Shown: positions 1-11,483, counted from the stretch's first letter. The stretch is DNA of 64,000 bases from Corythoichthys intestinalis (GCF_030265065.1 NC_080416.1:23210501-23274500); one strand, 5' to 3'. Numbers and translations are program-made. The notes: generated from the letters alone by a model not told the origin.

Positions 1-841
1 AGCAACAAAGACTACATATCACAGGACAAAGGCAACCTGCAAGTACACTTTGTGCTGTGGACAGGACATTGTTAATGATCAATGCAAAATAAATCTGTAT
101 TGACTTATACTTTTATGTGTATTGGTTCAGCCTACACCGTTCAATTCAAACCTTTGTTTTCAAAAATTACTATAGAAACATTTTGGAAACTTTCAGGAAA
201 AATGTCCGGATTTTATGAGCAAATTTAAATTGCATTATTTGAACATAAATTATATTAACACACACAATAAATACAAGCTTGTTAATCAGATCTTTACTAA
301 AAAATAAACATTTGTCCTAAGACCACTCAACATTGTCTAAGTAAAGAAATTAAATGTAATGTCTTTGTCCAGGAATAACAAAAAAAGAAATAAAAATGGA
401 GCCGTCCTTCAGGTAAAAAAAAAACCTTACTGCTTTTGTCCACAAGCACAGCCAAACTCAACAAAAAAATGAAAGCTCCTGTGGGTTGCTTTAAGACCAC
501 ACAAATAAAATGAAACGTAAAATTGGGGAGATGGGTGTAAAACTCTGTTCACTTCATTTCTCAGTTTAATTAACGTTAACAGTAGAAAACACATACTGGA
601 GGAAACTTCTCTCAGCAGCTACCTTCTCGAGTTTTGGAGGTTAGCAAGTTCACACAGTTTAATCTTCTGCTAATTAGCAAGTTCACACAGTTTAATGTTA
701 TGCTAACTTTGATGCAGGTCAGACTTTCAGTAGCAAAATTGGTGGTATGTTCTCCACTTCCACAAAATTTACGTCTTTTTACCTTTCTTACAGTGGCTGC
801 TGCTGGCTGGAAAAAAAAACTTCTAATATCCCTAATATCTA

Positions 842-902
<61 letters not shown>

Positions 903-1637
903 GGCGGGGGGTAGGGGGGGGTCAAGTAATCAGCCAATCAAATGTGCATTTTGGAGGAAAAAAATGGACCGGCACATTCAGCAAGTAAAAAAATGTACGT
1001 GTAAGTCTGAACATAATGAAAATAATTCTCCTAGTAATGGTGGTGTCAATTACAACAATTAAAAATTAAAGTGACCTCAAATTTTTAATACATGTATAGA
1101 ATTTCAGTGTTTACATAGAGCTCAGTGCGAAATATTTACAAAAGATATTTATAGTTGTTTTAATTTCAAAGGGACATCAAGTCACATTTGATAAAGATGA
1201 ATTTTAAATTAATCATTTCTTTTTTTAACCCGTCCGTGTTATTTGTCCATATTCTGGCTTCTTTAAAAGTTTTTTTTCTGGGTTTCATCAAAGAAAAAGC
1301 ATTGGAAAAATTACACTAGGGAGCCAATATTTCCCCAGGATAGTAAAAGCAATGACACCATGCTGCAATTTCTAACTTATGGCAAACAGGTTGGGGAGAT
1401 TCACACTAAATTATTGTAATAATGCCATGTTCTGGCTCATTGACTCCCATTATCAATCATATTTTTTGATATGCTGTAAACCTGATGTGTAACAATGCAT
1501 TTTCCATGATTATTGATGCAATCGCTTCTTTGGCGAGTCAAAAACATGGAAATAGAGGAATTTGTGTGTTGACAGTCTCAACACCCAAAAGTCACTAGGG
1601 GGCGCCAAAGGCCAAAACATGAATTTGCTTGCAAAGA
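1..1637. other. Probable hax1 intron 1; no coding sequence recognised
   Basis: AT-rich sequence with a long TG microsatellite and no exon I can identify. The hax1 first exon at 2517-2569 reads leftward, so this should be its first intron. An AATAAA with a GT-rich stretch occurs near 95-120 on the plus strand. It could be the 3' end of another gene or chance; I cannot tell. A short stretch around 910-945 resembles, in inverted orientation, sequence near 40.31-40.35 kb, so a dispersed repeat passes through here. Confidence 0.4.
843..894. repeat. (TG)n microsatellite
   Basis: About 26 TG units in a row, followed by G-rich sequence. The open frame crossing it (634-1062) translates as a Cys-Val run and is an artefact of the repeat. 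Confidence 0.97.
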
Positions 1638-2185
1638 AATTCTGTTGTTATGACGTATGGATTCATTTGGGCCTCTATGTCATATGAAATATTCAAATTA
1701 GACACATATATACATACATACAGCATAGTTTTGCTATTAGAATAATACTGCTATTAATGTCCATAGGGGGCATTAAATAAATAAATAAATAAAAACTATA
1801 TGTGTAGATAGGTCTGATGCCAATGAACATTTTTGAGTGGTTGAAAGTGAAAAATATATTCATAAATGACTTAGTTTGATTCAGAAAACTGCCATTGTGT
1901 AAAAACTGGGCATGCATAAAAAATTCTGTTGTTATGACTTATGGACTTATTTGGGCCTCTAACTATGTCATATGAAATTTTCAAATTACCGGTAGACTTT
2001 TATTTTATACATATATACAGCATAGGTAGTTTTGCTATTAGAATAATACTGCAATTAATGTCCATAGGGGGCATTAAAAAAATACGAAAAATAAAAACTA
2101 TATATGTATAGATAGCTCTGATGCCAACGAGCATTTTTGAGTGGTTGAAACTGAAAGTGAAAAATATTCATAAATAACTTCGTTA
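1638..2185. repeat. Diverged tandem duplication, period about 284 bp
   Basis: The block starting ATTCTGTTGTTATGACGTAT near 1639 recurs at 1923 with scattered changes. Both copies share the motif TTTTGCTATTAGAATAATAC, the phrase TCCATAGGGGGCATTAAA and the ending GAGTGGTTGAAA followed by TTCATAAAT. It lies in the presumed hax1 intron 1. No coding potential was seen, and I do not recognise the unit as a named family. Confidence 0.85.
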
Positions 2186-2516
2186 TCACACTTGAAAGGA
2201 AAAGACATTCTTTGGACAAAATCTCAACAATTTAGTCAATATAAAATAACGTCCACAGGTTTTAAATACGACTGTACGTTAACGCACCATTCCACTGCAT
2301 TACCTAACAGTCACTTTGTACGTACTGTTACGTCAGACGCGAATTATTTGTTGAAAGTATATTCCACTCGCAATTATATGGCTTAAACGAGACAAAAGTC
2401 AAGTAAAAGACACCATGGTATAAAAAGCATGTCACAGGAATCGTTAAATTAACTCACTGAAACATGTATACATGCTAGCTAAATGCTACCAAACAGCTGT
2501 CCTTCTGTCAACTCAC

Positions 2517-2569
2517 CTTCGGCCACCGGGAACCCCGAAGAAGCCACGAAATAAATGAAAAACACTCAT
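2517..2569 (-). CDS. hax1: HCLS1-associated protein X-1 (Hax1), first coding exon only
   Basis: Reading from the ATG at complement 2567-2569, the exon encodes MSVFHLFRGFFGVPGGR and ends in a strong donor (AAG then GTGAGT). This matches the start of vertebrate HAX1 (human MSLFDLFRGFFGFPGPR). HAX1 is an anti-apoptotic protein of mitochondria and ER that supports HtrA2/PARL processing; loss in humans causes congenital neutropenia. The rest of the gene must lie left of position 1. Context supports the call: in human, HAX1 lies directly downstream of UBAP2L on the same strand, as here. The exon is too short for a standard ORF search. Confidence 0.88.
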
Positions 2570-2754
2570 TTAGGTTCGGTTAACTACAAAAACAAGGATA
2601 ACATAACTAATATGTGCTAAAGGCTAAGTGCGTGGAATGAAAACACCTCCGCTACCCACTGTCGTAACACGCTTTTTAGGAATTCACTGCCGTAAAGTGT
2701 TTTTGTTTTTACCGTAATGGCAGCGAGGCGTTACATGAAACTTCTTTCACTTAA

Positions 2755-2887
2755 AGGGAACCACGGATAAAAAGACATGTAAAAGATAAATGTTGGTACG
2801 AGTAATAATAATTTGACATTAAAACCCCTCTTAATGTTTTCGTTTTAATAAATTTTGTAAAATTTTAAATAAAAAATGAACTAGCTT
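2755..2887. mobile_element. Terminus of a TTAA-target element (left end)
   Basis: TTAA at 2751-2754 is followed by AGGGAACCACGGATAAAAAG and about 130 bp that also occur, as one arm or inverted, at 11484-11646, 20275-20434 and 50333-50500. The matching inverted end at 11647-11650 (…GGATCCCT then TTAA) may be the other end of the same element. If so, the LINE pieces, the foldback MITE and the integrase element between them are all later insertions. The family looks like a Kolobok- or piggyBac-type MITE; assignment rests on the TTAA target only. Confidence 0.5.
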
Positions 2888-3565
2888 TTTTTTGGTTTTT
2901 GTTTTATTGAACCATATACAAACAAAACAAAGCATTCAAGTATCAAAATCAAATACAGTACTATAGACTGATCTTAACCACATAACCAAGCAGACGATAG
3001 CAAAAACATCAACAACAAAAAACAACAACAAACACAAAAGTAAACGAACATTCAGTGAATTTCCTTTTAAAAAGACGACTTTTTAAATCAACTTAAATTG
3101 TTTAAATAAAGAAAATAGATGAAGGGCTTTCCCAGCTATCAAATCCAACGCTTTGCAAAAGAGAGAAATCATTCCTCCAGTGAGGTAAACATGGTTTCGT
3201 TTGAAAAAATCTACACTTATGAATAAAAAAATCCCCATAAGCATTATGACATTTTAAGACAAATTGTAAGTTCTTATCTTTTGATAAACACCAAACAAAA
3301 TTATTTCTTCTGTCAGGGGCGTATCAACATTTTTTGATTGCAGCCAAGTCTTTAATTGACCCCAGAAGAAACTGACTACCTTGCAGTGAAAAAAACACAT
3401 TATCTAAATTTTCCACGTCCACCTCACAGAAAGCACCATTATTTGCTTCAAAACCAAATTTCTATCTTAAAAATTCCTTTGTTGGGTAAATTTCATTAAA
3501 AAAAAATTTTTTTATTGCACCTCTTTTACTTTAGGAAGTACAGAAAATGACAAATAGTTCTTTCT
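2888..3565 (-). mobile_element. LINE (L1/Tx1-like) ORF2 C-terminal fragment
   Basis: Read on the minus strand, the segment translates in pieces to EIYPTKEFLR, FGFEANNGAFCEVDVENLDN, VFFSLQGSQF and FFIHKCRFFQTKPCLPHW. This is the pattern of the region after the reverse transcriptase domain in vertebrate LINE ORF2 (zf-RVT-like, ending in the HKC motif). Several stops and frameshifts interrupt it, so it is a dead 5'-truncated copy. The 3' end is near 2888. Confidence 0.6.
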
Positions 3566-3869
3566 TATCTTCTTAATCTTATGAATCTCAAAATGTTTCA
3601 AAATATATATTCTATATATATTCTTTTAATTTGGTTCGGATAATATTAATTCATCAATAATTTCCTGATATCTTGTTATCACATTTGTTATCGCCAAAAT
3701 CTTGTCCCCCTATGCATAATTTTCTCAAATTTTGTGAGACTCGAGAATTTTGAATATCCTCCGTCACCATTGCTTTTACTGCCATTGGAATTTGTTAACT
3801 TTGTAAAATATTTTAAATTACATTGTATTTGGTATTTATGAATCAGAAATTCATAAATCAAGAAAACAA

Positions 3870-4195
3870 GAAAGCCCGCCCATCTCATCAGACCATAGGA
3901 CATGCACACCAATTTGATGTAGAGTGCGGCGTATGGTCTGAGCACTAACAGGCTGACCCCCACACCCCACCTCTTCAATCTCTGCAGCAATGCTGACAGC
4001 ACTCCTGTAACGAGTCACATGAGATTTTGGAGGGAAAATGACAAGCAGTACTCAATTTGGACATATAGGGATGTACGTAGTTTCTATGGGGTGTACTCAC
4101 TTTTGTTGCCAGGGGTTTAGATATTAATGGCTCTATTTTGAGGGGAAAATGAATTAACTCTATTATATAAGCTGCACACAGACTACTTTTCATTG
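3870..4195. mobile_element. Tc1-like transposon fragment (end region)
   Basis: The stretch around 4030-4180 contains the phrase GTGTACTCACTTTTGTTGCC and neighbouring sequence that I recognise from the terminal region of a common fish Tc1-like family. The left part has sequence like a transposase reading frame on the minus strand. Neither terminus could be fixed and no TA duplication was seen, so this is a fragment. Confidence 0.4.
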
Positions 4196-4399
4196 TTAGA
4201 AAATTCGAATAGATACGTTCGATCGCTTTTTCAGAGTCAACTTAGATTCACACCGTATGTTAAATGTTTTTGGAATCAATTTGTCAATGTTCCTGTTGAC
4301 TAATTGTTGAGAGAAATGGTGGATGAAATGTTTTGTATTCATAAATGTGTCCTCAGTTGATGTGGAAATAATGCTCCTATTGCTTGTTATTATTGACAT

Positions 4400-5236
4400 A
4401 TTATCTTTTCGCCACAAGATTGCAGGATGGGACTTAAATGTCTAAAGTGCCACATTTATTACTTCTTCTCGTTTGACTTAGAGGACTTTGATTTGTGGGA
4501 TTGCCTGTGAAGACAGCAATGAGAGAGGATGTATCCGCATGTCAATGGAAATTAAATACGCCGAGTTTTGGCTTAAAGGCAACTTATTCTCCGTCAATTC
4601 TTCCTACGAATGCAACGTTGAGCTGCAACCACCTCAACAGTAATATTATTCACAGATACTATCCTGCAAACCGCTACATGAAAAAAATTCAAGAGGGACA
4701 TTGACAAAAACTGTCCATTTTGTGGAAATGATCCAGCGACAGTTCAGCACCTTTTCGGACCTACTCTTTTTCCAATCAATTTTGGAAAGATTTTTGAAAG
4801 TTCATTGACAGGAATCTACACGTGGGCATCAAACTAAAATAAAAATTTTTGTTTCTATAAAAATATCAGGAATTATAGTATTTTTATTATTAATCCACTC
4901 ATTTTGTTATCAATTTCTACCTCCACAAATGTAAATACAGCAAGCTGTTACAATCTTTTCTCACTTTCATAATGAAACTGTATGCTACACAAATCTGTTA
5001 AAAAAGATTTTAAAGTGGAAAAAATAAAATTTGTGAAAAGTTAAAACATTTTTGTGAATAATTGCTTAGTGTTATTCATTGTTTTTGTTTTTTTCTCTCT
5101 GATGTGCAATGTTTGGAATGTTTATATTCCCTGGCATATTTGTTTCGTTTTTTTGGTTTGTATTGTTGATTATTCAGCTATTTTTTGGTTTGTATTGTTG
5201 TTTGTTCTATCGTGTTGTTATTGTTAAAAAAAAAAG
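4400..5236 (+). mobile_element. LINE (L1/Tx1-like) ORF2 3' fragment
   Basis: On the plus strand from about 4690 the translation reads KKFKRDIDKNCPFCGNDPA, VQHLF and NQFWKDF, then HFVINFYLHKCKYSK. This is the CxxC…HxxF zinc-binding tail and HKCK motif of LINE ORF2. The open frame 4495-4704 is the part just upstream. It is interrupted by stops and lacks the reverse transcriptase domain. It faces away from the LINE piece at 2888-3565, so two separate insertions are likely. Confidence 0.6.
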
Positions 5237-5870
5237 TCACTCTATTTAAGGTAATTTAAATACACCACAAGGTGTCAATGTCGAGTTTTACATTAATAAG
5301 ACATCAAGCCAATGAGTGCGTTTTGTCCCCGACGCTGTAGCTGTTTTTTTTTTTAGACTGGGCCCATTGTGATTCAAGTTCATTTCAGTGTTGTCTTTAC
5401 AAGACTCTTAAAAATGGCTCCCAGCATCATAGTTTGTGTATTGTGACTAAATATTGCCATCCAGTGTATGTTTCAGGAGTTGCTAAAATGTTTAAATATA
5501 GTTTGACCAAAGTCTGAGTAAGTTTTATGTGTATTTTGCGCATCTATTTTGATTGCAAATGCCAGTCCTCTTTGCATTGTTGTTAACTGTGTGAAAATAG
5601 GGCCTCAATTGTACAGATTGAAGCACTTTCCTTCTTAGTGACATTTTTGAGAGATATATTAGTTTTTTAGTATTTACACTTCATGATACTGACGTGTGTT
5701 GTGAAAGATACAAATCTGAATGCTTGTGTCCACTCTCTCTCTGCCACTGTGGATTAAAGAAGCTACAGCCGTCAATCAAGGAAAAAAAACACACTCATTG
5801 GCTTGATCACAAATGTAAAACTCGCCACTGACACCTTGTGGTGTATTTAAATTACTACCTCACATAATTA
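5237..5870. mobile_element. Foldback MITE with about 90-bp inverted arms
   Basis: The arm at about 5245-5330 (TTTAAATACACCACAAGGTG, then GAGTTTTACATT and CAAGCCAATGAGTG) recurs inverted at about 5785-5865. The roughly 430-bp centre is AT-rich with no reading frame. Superfamily not determined; no clear target duplication. Confidence 0.65.
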
Positions 5871-5921
5871 AAGACGTTTTTTTGTTTAAGAGTGACAGGT
5901 GGAATTCTGGCAGTGGCCCTG

Positions 5922-6422
5922 TATGGGGTCAGATTAGTCTCATAAGTACTCGTACATACATTGTGGGATTCGTAAACACATAGCACGCGAAACACACACA
6001 CATTGTGGGATTCGTACACACATAGCATGCGAACCACACGCAATTGTGGGATTCGTACACACATAGCACGCGAACCACACACATTGTGGGATTCGTAAAC
6101 ACATAGCACGCGAAACACACACACATCGTGGGATTCGTAAACACATAGCACGCGAAACACAAACACATTCACCAAATGTGTGTGTGAATTGTTTTACGCG
6201 CATTTGCAACGTGCTTCCAATTACAAATTCCCACTTACGAATACAAATTCCCACTTACGAATGTGTGGATCGTTTTGATACCCGTCATGCGCAACTGAGA
6301 AGAACACATGCATTTTTTTAACTGGAGCCCGTCTTCAGCCAATCAGACGTCTTCTTCTTAAACAGCCAATCACAAGGGCTGGGCTGTTTCGTTACGTCAC
6401 TGCTGTGCGCCTTCAAGTCCGG
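5922..6422. repeat. Left terminal inverted repeat with about 40-bp subrepeats
   Basis: Inverted copy of 10962-11483. It contains about five tandem units of roughly 40 bp, each with GTGGGATTCGTAAACACATA and GCACGCGAAACACACAC (5958-6165), then a doubled 18-bp unit AAATTCCCACTTACGAAT (6224-6262), then unique sequence ending at CTTCAAGTCCGG. The Cys-rich open frames 5855-6254 are translations of these repeats and are not genes. Confidence 0.9.
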
Positions 6423-8339
6423 TGTACTGAGTGACAAGTGACAAATGGGGAGCTTTTGTAAAAGTAGGAGCCCCGTTTTTGACAGCTCAACTCGACCGCG
6501 GGGACTATCGATGCAAGGTGTCCCGTCGAACAAATGTAGCGTACGTGTAGCATACGTTTAACGGTTTTGCCTTTCTCTGTCATTGACAGCTGAAGACGTC
6601 CCATCCATTTTGAGTGGGAGGACCTCCCATGCACTTCAAATGTATTGGATGTCAACTGGTGAAAAACTCATTGAACCGCTCAGCAGAGGGATGATGAGAG
6701 CAAGATTAGATGTCTAATACTGTACTATATGTGGCACATTTTTAACAGGCTTTTTTTCCGCTAAATAAATCTTTTTAAGATTACTTTCTCCATTTCAAGC
6801 CTATTTGAAAGTCATACTTGGGAAAATTCAGACTTCTTAATGTATGATTGTGATGTCTATGCTTAAACCAATTTAAGACCATTTTAAAAGGAAAAAAATA
6901 GACATTATAAGCCTGTTAAAAATGCTACCTACAGTGACAGTATTTAAAGGATGGTAGTCTATTACGGATATAAAAAAATATATTTTTTGAAAGACTTGGA
7001 GCAACAGAGCTTTCTTGCCAAATGAATCACATTTGATACACTTAGGATTTAGAACTCTTTCCTCAAAAAAAAAAAAAAAAAAAAATGGATGCAAGTCAAC
7101 TCATGCATCTGCATGTTCCATGAGAAAAACAGGATTTAACAAGGAAAATAGATATTAGAGCGCTTATTACACATTTTTCTTTACAAATTTGGAAAAAAAA
7201 AGGTTTAAGACCTTATTTTTCACATTTTGTGATTCTCTGACAATTGCTTCATATTGCAGGCATTAAGGGGTTAAGACCTGCCACATGAATTTTACTACCT
7301 TTTTAAACACTTTTTTTTATTGCGACAAACCTAATAAGTGATCAATGATGGCAAGAGAGGATAAAGCGCAGCAGCAAATCCTCAGATCTGTTCTTTGGAT
7401 GCCTTTGAAAGTAAATAGTGACATTGAGAGCAATCAGGAGTTCAATTATGTGAGGTGAGGAGACCAAGTAAGTTTTGAGACATTTTTTTAATTTAAATAG
7501 ACATCTCAGACTCCCAGCCTGTAGGAGGGCACAGGCTAGATCTCCTCGAGCCTTCAGAACTTCGGGAAGGTGGGTCTGGTTGTGCCTGAGATCTCCATTG
7601 GCCATATACTCTTCCGCAAACTGAAATGGCATTTTAGGCATTCTGTTACATATCAGTGCTAAACAACAACAGCAGCAAAGTTTTACTGCAGAGACTCCGA
7701 AATCTTAAAATCATTACCTTTAATGTGAAAACCCCACAGCTACTGTTGTTCTGCTGCTTGTTATGGGCCACAGTTTTGGTAGTCCAAGTTTCTATTTGGA
7801 ACTCACGGCCCGCCAACCTCAAGAAGTTCCTAATTATTGTTTTATAAGCAAAACAATGAAGATGAACATTGAACTATTAACTTCCATATTAACATAATAC
7901 TAGGAATTTAAACTTTCTGAAGCGGTTACCTCCAATTCCGCAAGATTTTGCTCATATTTGTCCTCGTTACTCAAGGGATCGTTGATCACCAGTGTTCTCT
8001 TAGAAATGTGGACAATCTATAAAAGGTTAGTTCCTTTGTGTAATTCTGCACAATGACAGATTTATGTAGTTAACTTACTAATGAAATTTAACTTCTGTAT
8101 GGCATCAGCTAAATTAATAGCTATATATAATACATTCCAGAATCGGTAGGTCTTAAGAAAATATAAGAAACCCACTAACCACTAAAATCCAATGAGCGCA
8201 TACAGGACAGGACAGGACAAATACACTTTTTTTTTCAACAGGGAATTTCCTCTGAAGAACATACAATACCAAATTATTGTTATTTTGGGTTACTGGCGTT
8301 AAAATAATATAGCTAAATATTGGCATGAAATGGATTACC

Positions 8340-8740
8340 TTTCTAACAGGCTGAAATTTTCCCAAAAGCAGACTCCCAGCTACCACAGCAGAGAGTTGGT
8401 GAATGGGCTCCTGTTAAAAAAAGGGGTAACAACATTACAACTATACTCCGGCAAAAAATAAATGCATTGAGAAAAACTATATCCAGCACTTGGCTGCTGC
8501 CTTTCAATGAGGATATGCATGTATGCATCAAATACTTGCATAGCAAAATAAAAAAATTGGCAAAAGGCAAGAATCTTTGTTATTTGCTAAACACTTATTG
8601 CTCCCACTGACTTCATCAGACAGCCAGCCGTTGCCTTTTAGCGTATGAAAAGATGTGTCATATAATTTATACGGTCCAACGACAGCCTCCACCTTGCCTT
8701 GATCCTCTGCAGCCCACAGTAATTTAACTGAAAACACAAC
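8340..8740 (-). pseudogene. Ulp1/SENP-type (C48) protease-like exon remnants inside the integrase transposon
   Basis: The minus-strand segment around 8590-8735 reads WAAEDQGKVEAVVGPYKL then SFHTLKGNGWLSDEV. The latter resembles the conserved L…WLxDxxI start of Ulp1/SENP cysteine proteases. A second exon-like piece at about 8340-8412 reads QEPIHQLSAVVAGSLLLGKF. The catalytic His-Asp-Cys segment was not recognised. This piece follows the integrase exons on the same strand, as expected if it is the C-terminal part of one transposon protein. Treated as a fossil. Confidence 0.5.
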
Positions 8741-8759
8741 ATTGTTAAATCAAAAAAGT

Positions 8760-9965
8760 TATTATTTACGGCACTTGACCAGATGACCATCCGGTCAAAA
8801 TTATCTACTGAATAGGCCAAACCACCAAACAAATCCTGTCGGTCGTTCACCAATTTTGTAAGAGCTGTACGAAGTAGAAGGGTACAATTAGATATACATT
8901 TTAGAACACCAACAACAACTTGCCGTTTTATGTTTGCTATTTGTCCTCTCATCCAGCCCATTCGTCTTAGGATGATATGCAGCTGTAACACTCCTTTCAA
9001 TGCACAGGAGGCACAAAGGTTATCGTTGAGCTGAAAAATTGATACATTGTAAATAAATCCAATTAAAAAAATAAAAAATAAATAAAAAAGGGGGAAAACA
9101 ACAATGCCAAAATCCCACTGTGAAAATAATTTAATGCATTCAGATACCTAATTGACAAATTCTCTTCCTTGGTCGGACAGGATTCTTTGGGGGCATCTGT
9201 GTCTATAAACAATTGAGCAGATACGTTATGCCACTTCTGATGCTGTTTTGTTTTTTAAAGGAAAGGCCTCAACACACTTGGAAAAATAATCGGTGGCAGT
9301 AAGAATGTACTGAAAGCCATCCTTGGTTTTTGGGAGAGGCCCAGTCAGGTCTATCCCAACCAACTCCCAAACAGCAGACACCTGTGAAAGGCAAATCCAA
9401 TATTGAACATATCTCTTACAGCTATTCCTACTAAATCTGAAGAGCACCATGTTTTATCTTTGAAGTTTTTAACTTAATCTGGGTAGATGGCTCCCACCTT
9501 GATATGAAGGGAACACATAAAAACCTAATTTTCACGCATGTCCAAATATTAAATACATGCGTGACATTAGACAAAGCTGTTTCCAATTTTTCACGCATGT
9601 AATAAAAACCAGAAATACATTTCTTTATTTGATTACACACGGTCAGTATGAAAATATACCTTAATGCTTTGTAATGGCTGTGTCACACACAGCCAAAGAG
9701 TTACCAGTCCTCTGACATCCGTCGCATTCAGAGACCTTAAAACAAATCGTCATGAGAAACGGGTCAGGTTAATAAGATCTGAAATAGCTCACCAAAATTA
9801 GTTAGTGACAAAATGCAGAAATAAACCATCACATACCCATCAGTCAATGTCCACCGTCATGCCATCCCAATAATTTCTGGAGTACATTGAGGATCTGGTT
9901 TTAACAGTGCCTGTGTGTGCACCAATTGAAGCCGAGTGTACTTCATTAAACAGTGATCGTGCTTC
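8760..9965 (-). pseudogene. Retroviral-type integrase (rve) exon remnants of the transposon
   Basis: Reading leftward: a zinc-binding region (LFNEVHSASIGAHTG, about 9845-9965), a DGCQRTG piece (about 9690-9740), the first catalytic block LVGIDLTGPLPKTKDG and LTATDYFSKCVEAF (9230-9390), the second block ILSDQGREFVN (about 9140-9215), and the third block with the catalytic Glu, AAYHPKTNGLDERTN (about 8930-9000), then LTKLVNDRQD. These are the D,D,E blocks of the integrase family shared by gypsy elements, GIN1 and Ginger-type transposons. They sit in separate short segments, consistent with introns. The copy is degraded. Confidence 0.75.
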
Positions 9966-10023
9966 TGTTTGGGACTGGATCACATATAAACACAAATACA
10001 CACAAATAACAATTATATAGCTG

Positions 10024-10026
<3 letters not shown>

Positions 10027-10056
<30 letters not shown>
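10027..10056. repeat. (CA)n microsatellite
   Basis: About 14 CA units inside the integrase-type transposon, between its zinc-binding segment and a neighbouring AT-rich stretch. Confidence 0.95.
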
Positions 10057-10066
<10 letters not shown>

Positions 10067-10590
10067 TATAAATAACAGCAACATCACAAATACTTTGCCT
10101 ACTCACCCTTCAGTTTGAGCTTCTGCATATATCTTCTTAAAGCACATTTCTGAGATTCACTATAAATTAGGGAATTCACCCCTAGACATAAAATTGAAAA
10201 TCTCCTGGAACCTCTTCTCCATGTTGTACACCAACTGTAAAGCACATGCACAGAAAGACAAATTTGAAAAATGACTTCCAAATACTTTATACATACACTC
10301 CCGAAAACAATGATTAGCAGTTAAGCTTTTTTGAAAAATTTTAATATATATAGGACTTAGCCTTCACAAAATATAATGGCTTAATTGGGTCACTAGCCAT
10401 ATGGTTAATTTCTGTATGATTTCAAGCACGAAACTCCATTAAAACCCAGGTGACCCAAATGTTTAATGCTTATATCATACAATGCTAACTTCCGTACGCT
10501 GTTAACCGGCTATAATGTAAAAAAATCTCTCTTGAACAATAACCGAATCGCCATTAAAACTTTGGCGACCAACATGTTTACTGCTTAGAC

Positions 10591-10920
10591 GTTAACTTCA
10601 TTAGGCTTTTGTCTTGCAATATCATCAATATTCCAATTCAGTCTTTCGTGTATATGTATTTGCTTACAGAGGTTAGCGGACAAAACGCACTATACAATGA
10701 ATATACTTTAGAAATATTACTCCCTTCCAACGACAACAATAGAAGCAAGGAAGCTAGTGTTTACTCCTTATCATGAGACGTTAACTTCGTTACGCTTTCG
10801 TCTTGCAATATCAACAATATTCCAATTAAGTATTTCGTGTATATGTAATTGCTTACATAGGTTAGTGGTCAAAAGGCACTATAAAAAGAAAATACTTTAG
10901 AAATTTACTTACCCGCACGA
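10591..10920. repeat. Tandem repeat, period about 189 bp, inside the transposon
   Basis: GTTAACTTC at 10591 recurs at 10780, each followed by CTTGCAATATCA, ATATTCCAATT, TTCGTGTATATGTA and GCTTACA blocks. A weaker third copy may precede it (about 10480). It lies just inside the right TIR, upstream of the integrase reading direction, so it may be the old promoter region. That role is inference. Confidence 0.75.
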
Positions 10921-10961
10921 CAACCGCATGAACTGCGTTGTAGTCTAAAAGGAATCTCCAG

Positions 10962-11483
10962 CCGGACTTGAAGGCGCACAGCAGTGACGTAACGAAACAG
11001 CCCAGCCCTTGTGATTGGCTGTTTAAGAAGAAGACGTCTGATTGGCTGAAGACGGGCTCCAGTTAAAAAAATGCATGTGTTCTTCTCAGTTGCGCATGAC
11101 GGGTATCAAAACGATCCACACATTCGTAAGTGGGAATTTGTATTCGTAAGTGGGAATTTGTAATTGGAAGCACGTTACAAATGCGCGTAAAACAATTCAC
11201 ACACACATTTGGTGAATGTGTTTGTGTTTCGCGTGCTATGTGTTTACGAATCCCACGATGTGTGTGTGTTTCGCGTGCTATGTGTTTACGAATCCCACAA
11301 TGTGTGTGGTTCGCGTGCTATGTGTGTACGAATCCCACGATGTGTGTGTGTTTCGCGTGCTATGTGTTTACGAATCCCACAATGTGTGTACGAATCCCAC
11401 AATGTGTGTGTGTTTCGCATGCTATGTGTTTATGAATCCCACAATGTGTGTACGAGTACTTATGAGACTAATCTGACCCCATA
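10962..11483. repeat. Right terminal inverted repeat with about 40-bp subrepeats
   Basis: Reverse complement of 5922-6422, differing mainly in the number and order of the ~40-bp units. The open frames 11130-11484 are repeat translations. The flank GCCCTG at 11484-11489 is the target duplication. Confidence 0.9.

Larger units (their letters stand above)
5922..11483 (-). mobile_element. Integrase-type DNA transposon with long TIRs (IS3EU/GIN-Ginger-like), degraded
   Basis: A 5.56-kb element. The ends TATGGGGTCAG and CTGACCCCATA are exact inverted repeats flanked by the same six bases, GCCCTG (5916-5921 and 11484-11489), so the target duplication is 6 bp. The inverted arms are about 500 bp (5922-6422 and 10962-11483). 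Minus-strand exon-like pieces carry, in order, an H2C2 zinc-binding region, a retroviral-type integrase core and a Ulp1/SENP-like start motif (GNGWLSDEV). No capsid, envelope, polymerase or reverse transcriptase was seen, so it is not an LTR element or a Polinton. Eukaryotic families with retroviral-like integrases and TIRs include Ginger/GIN (4-bp target) and IS3EU (6-bp target, from memory); the duplication favours the latter. It is broken and non-functional as seen. Confidence 0.72.

Noticed and set aside
634-1062. 142-aa plus-strand ORF
   Set aside because: Runs through a (TG)n microsatellite; no homology seen and no splice context.
5958-6165. CRISPR-like array of ~40-bp repeats
   Set aside because: Units are contiguous with no unique spacers, lie in a eukaryotic TIR and occur inverted at the other end.
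5855-6254. Three overlapping Cys-rich open frames (CVFRVLCVYES repeats), mirrored at 11130-11484
   Set aside because: They are three-frame translations of ~40-bp subrepeats in the transposon TIRs, not peptides.
5922-11483. LTR retrovirus, gypsy element or Polinton
   Set aside because: No direct LTRs, reverse transcriptase, capsid, ATPase or polymerase; the repeats are inverted and only integrase and protease-like parts appear.
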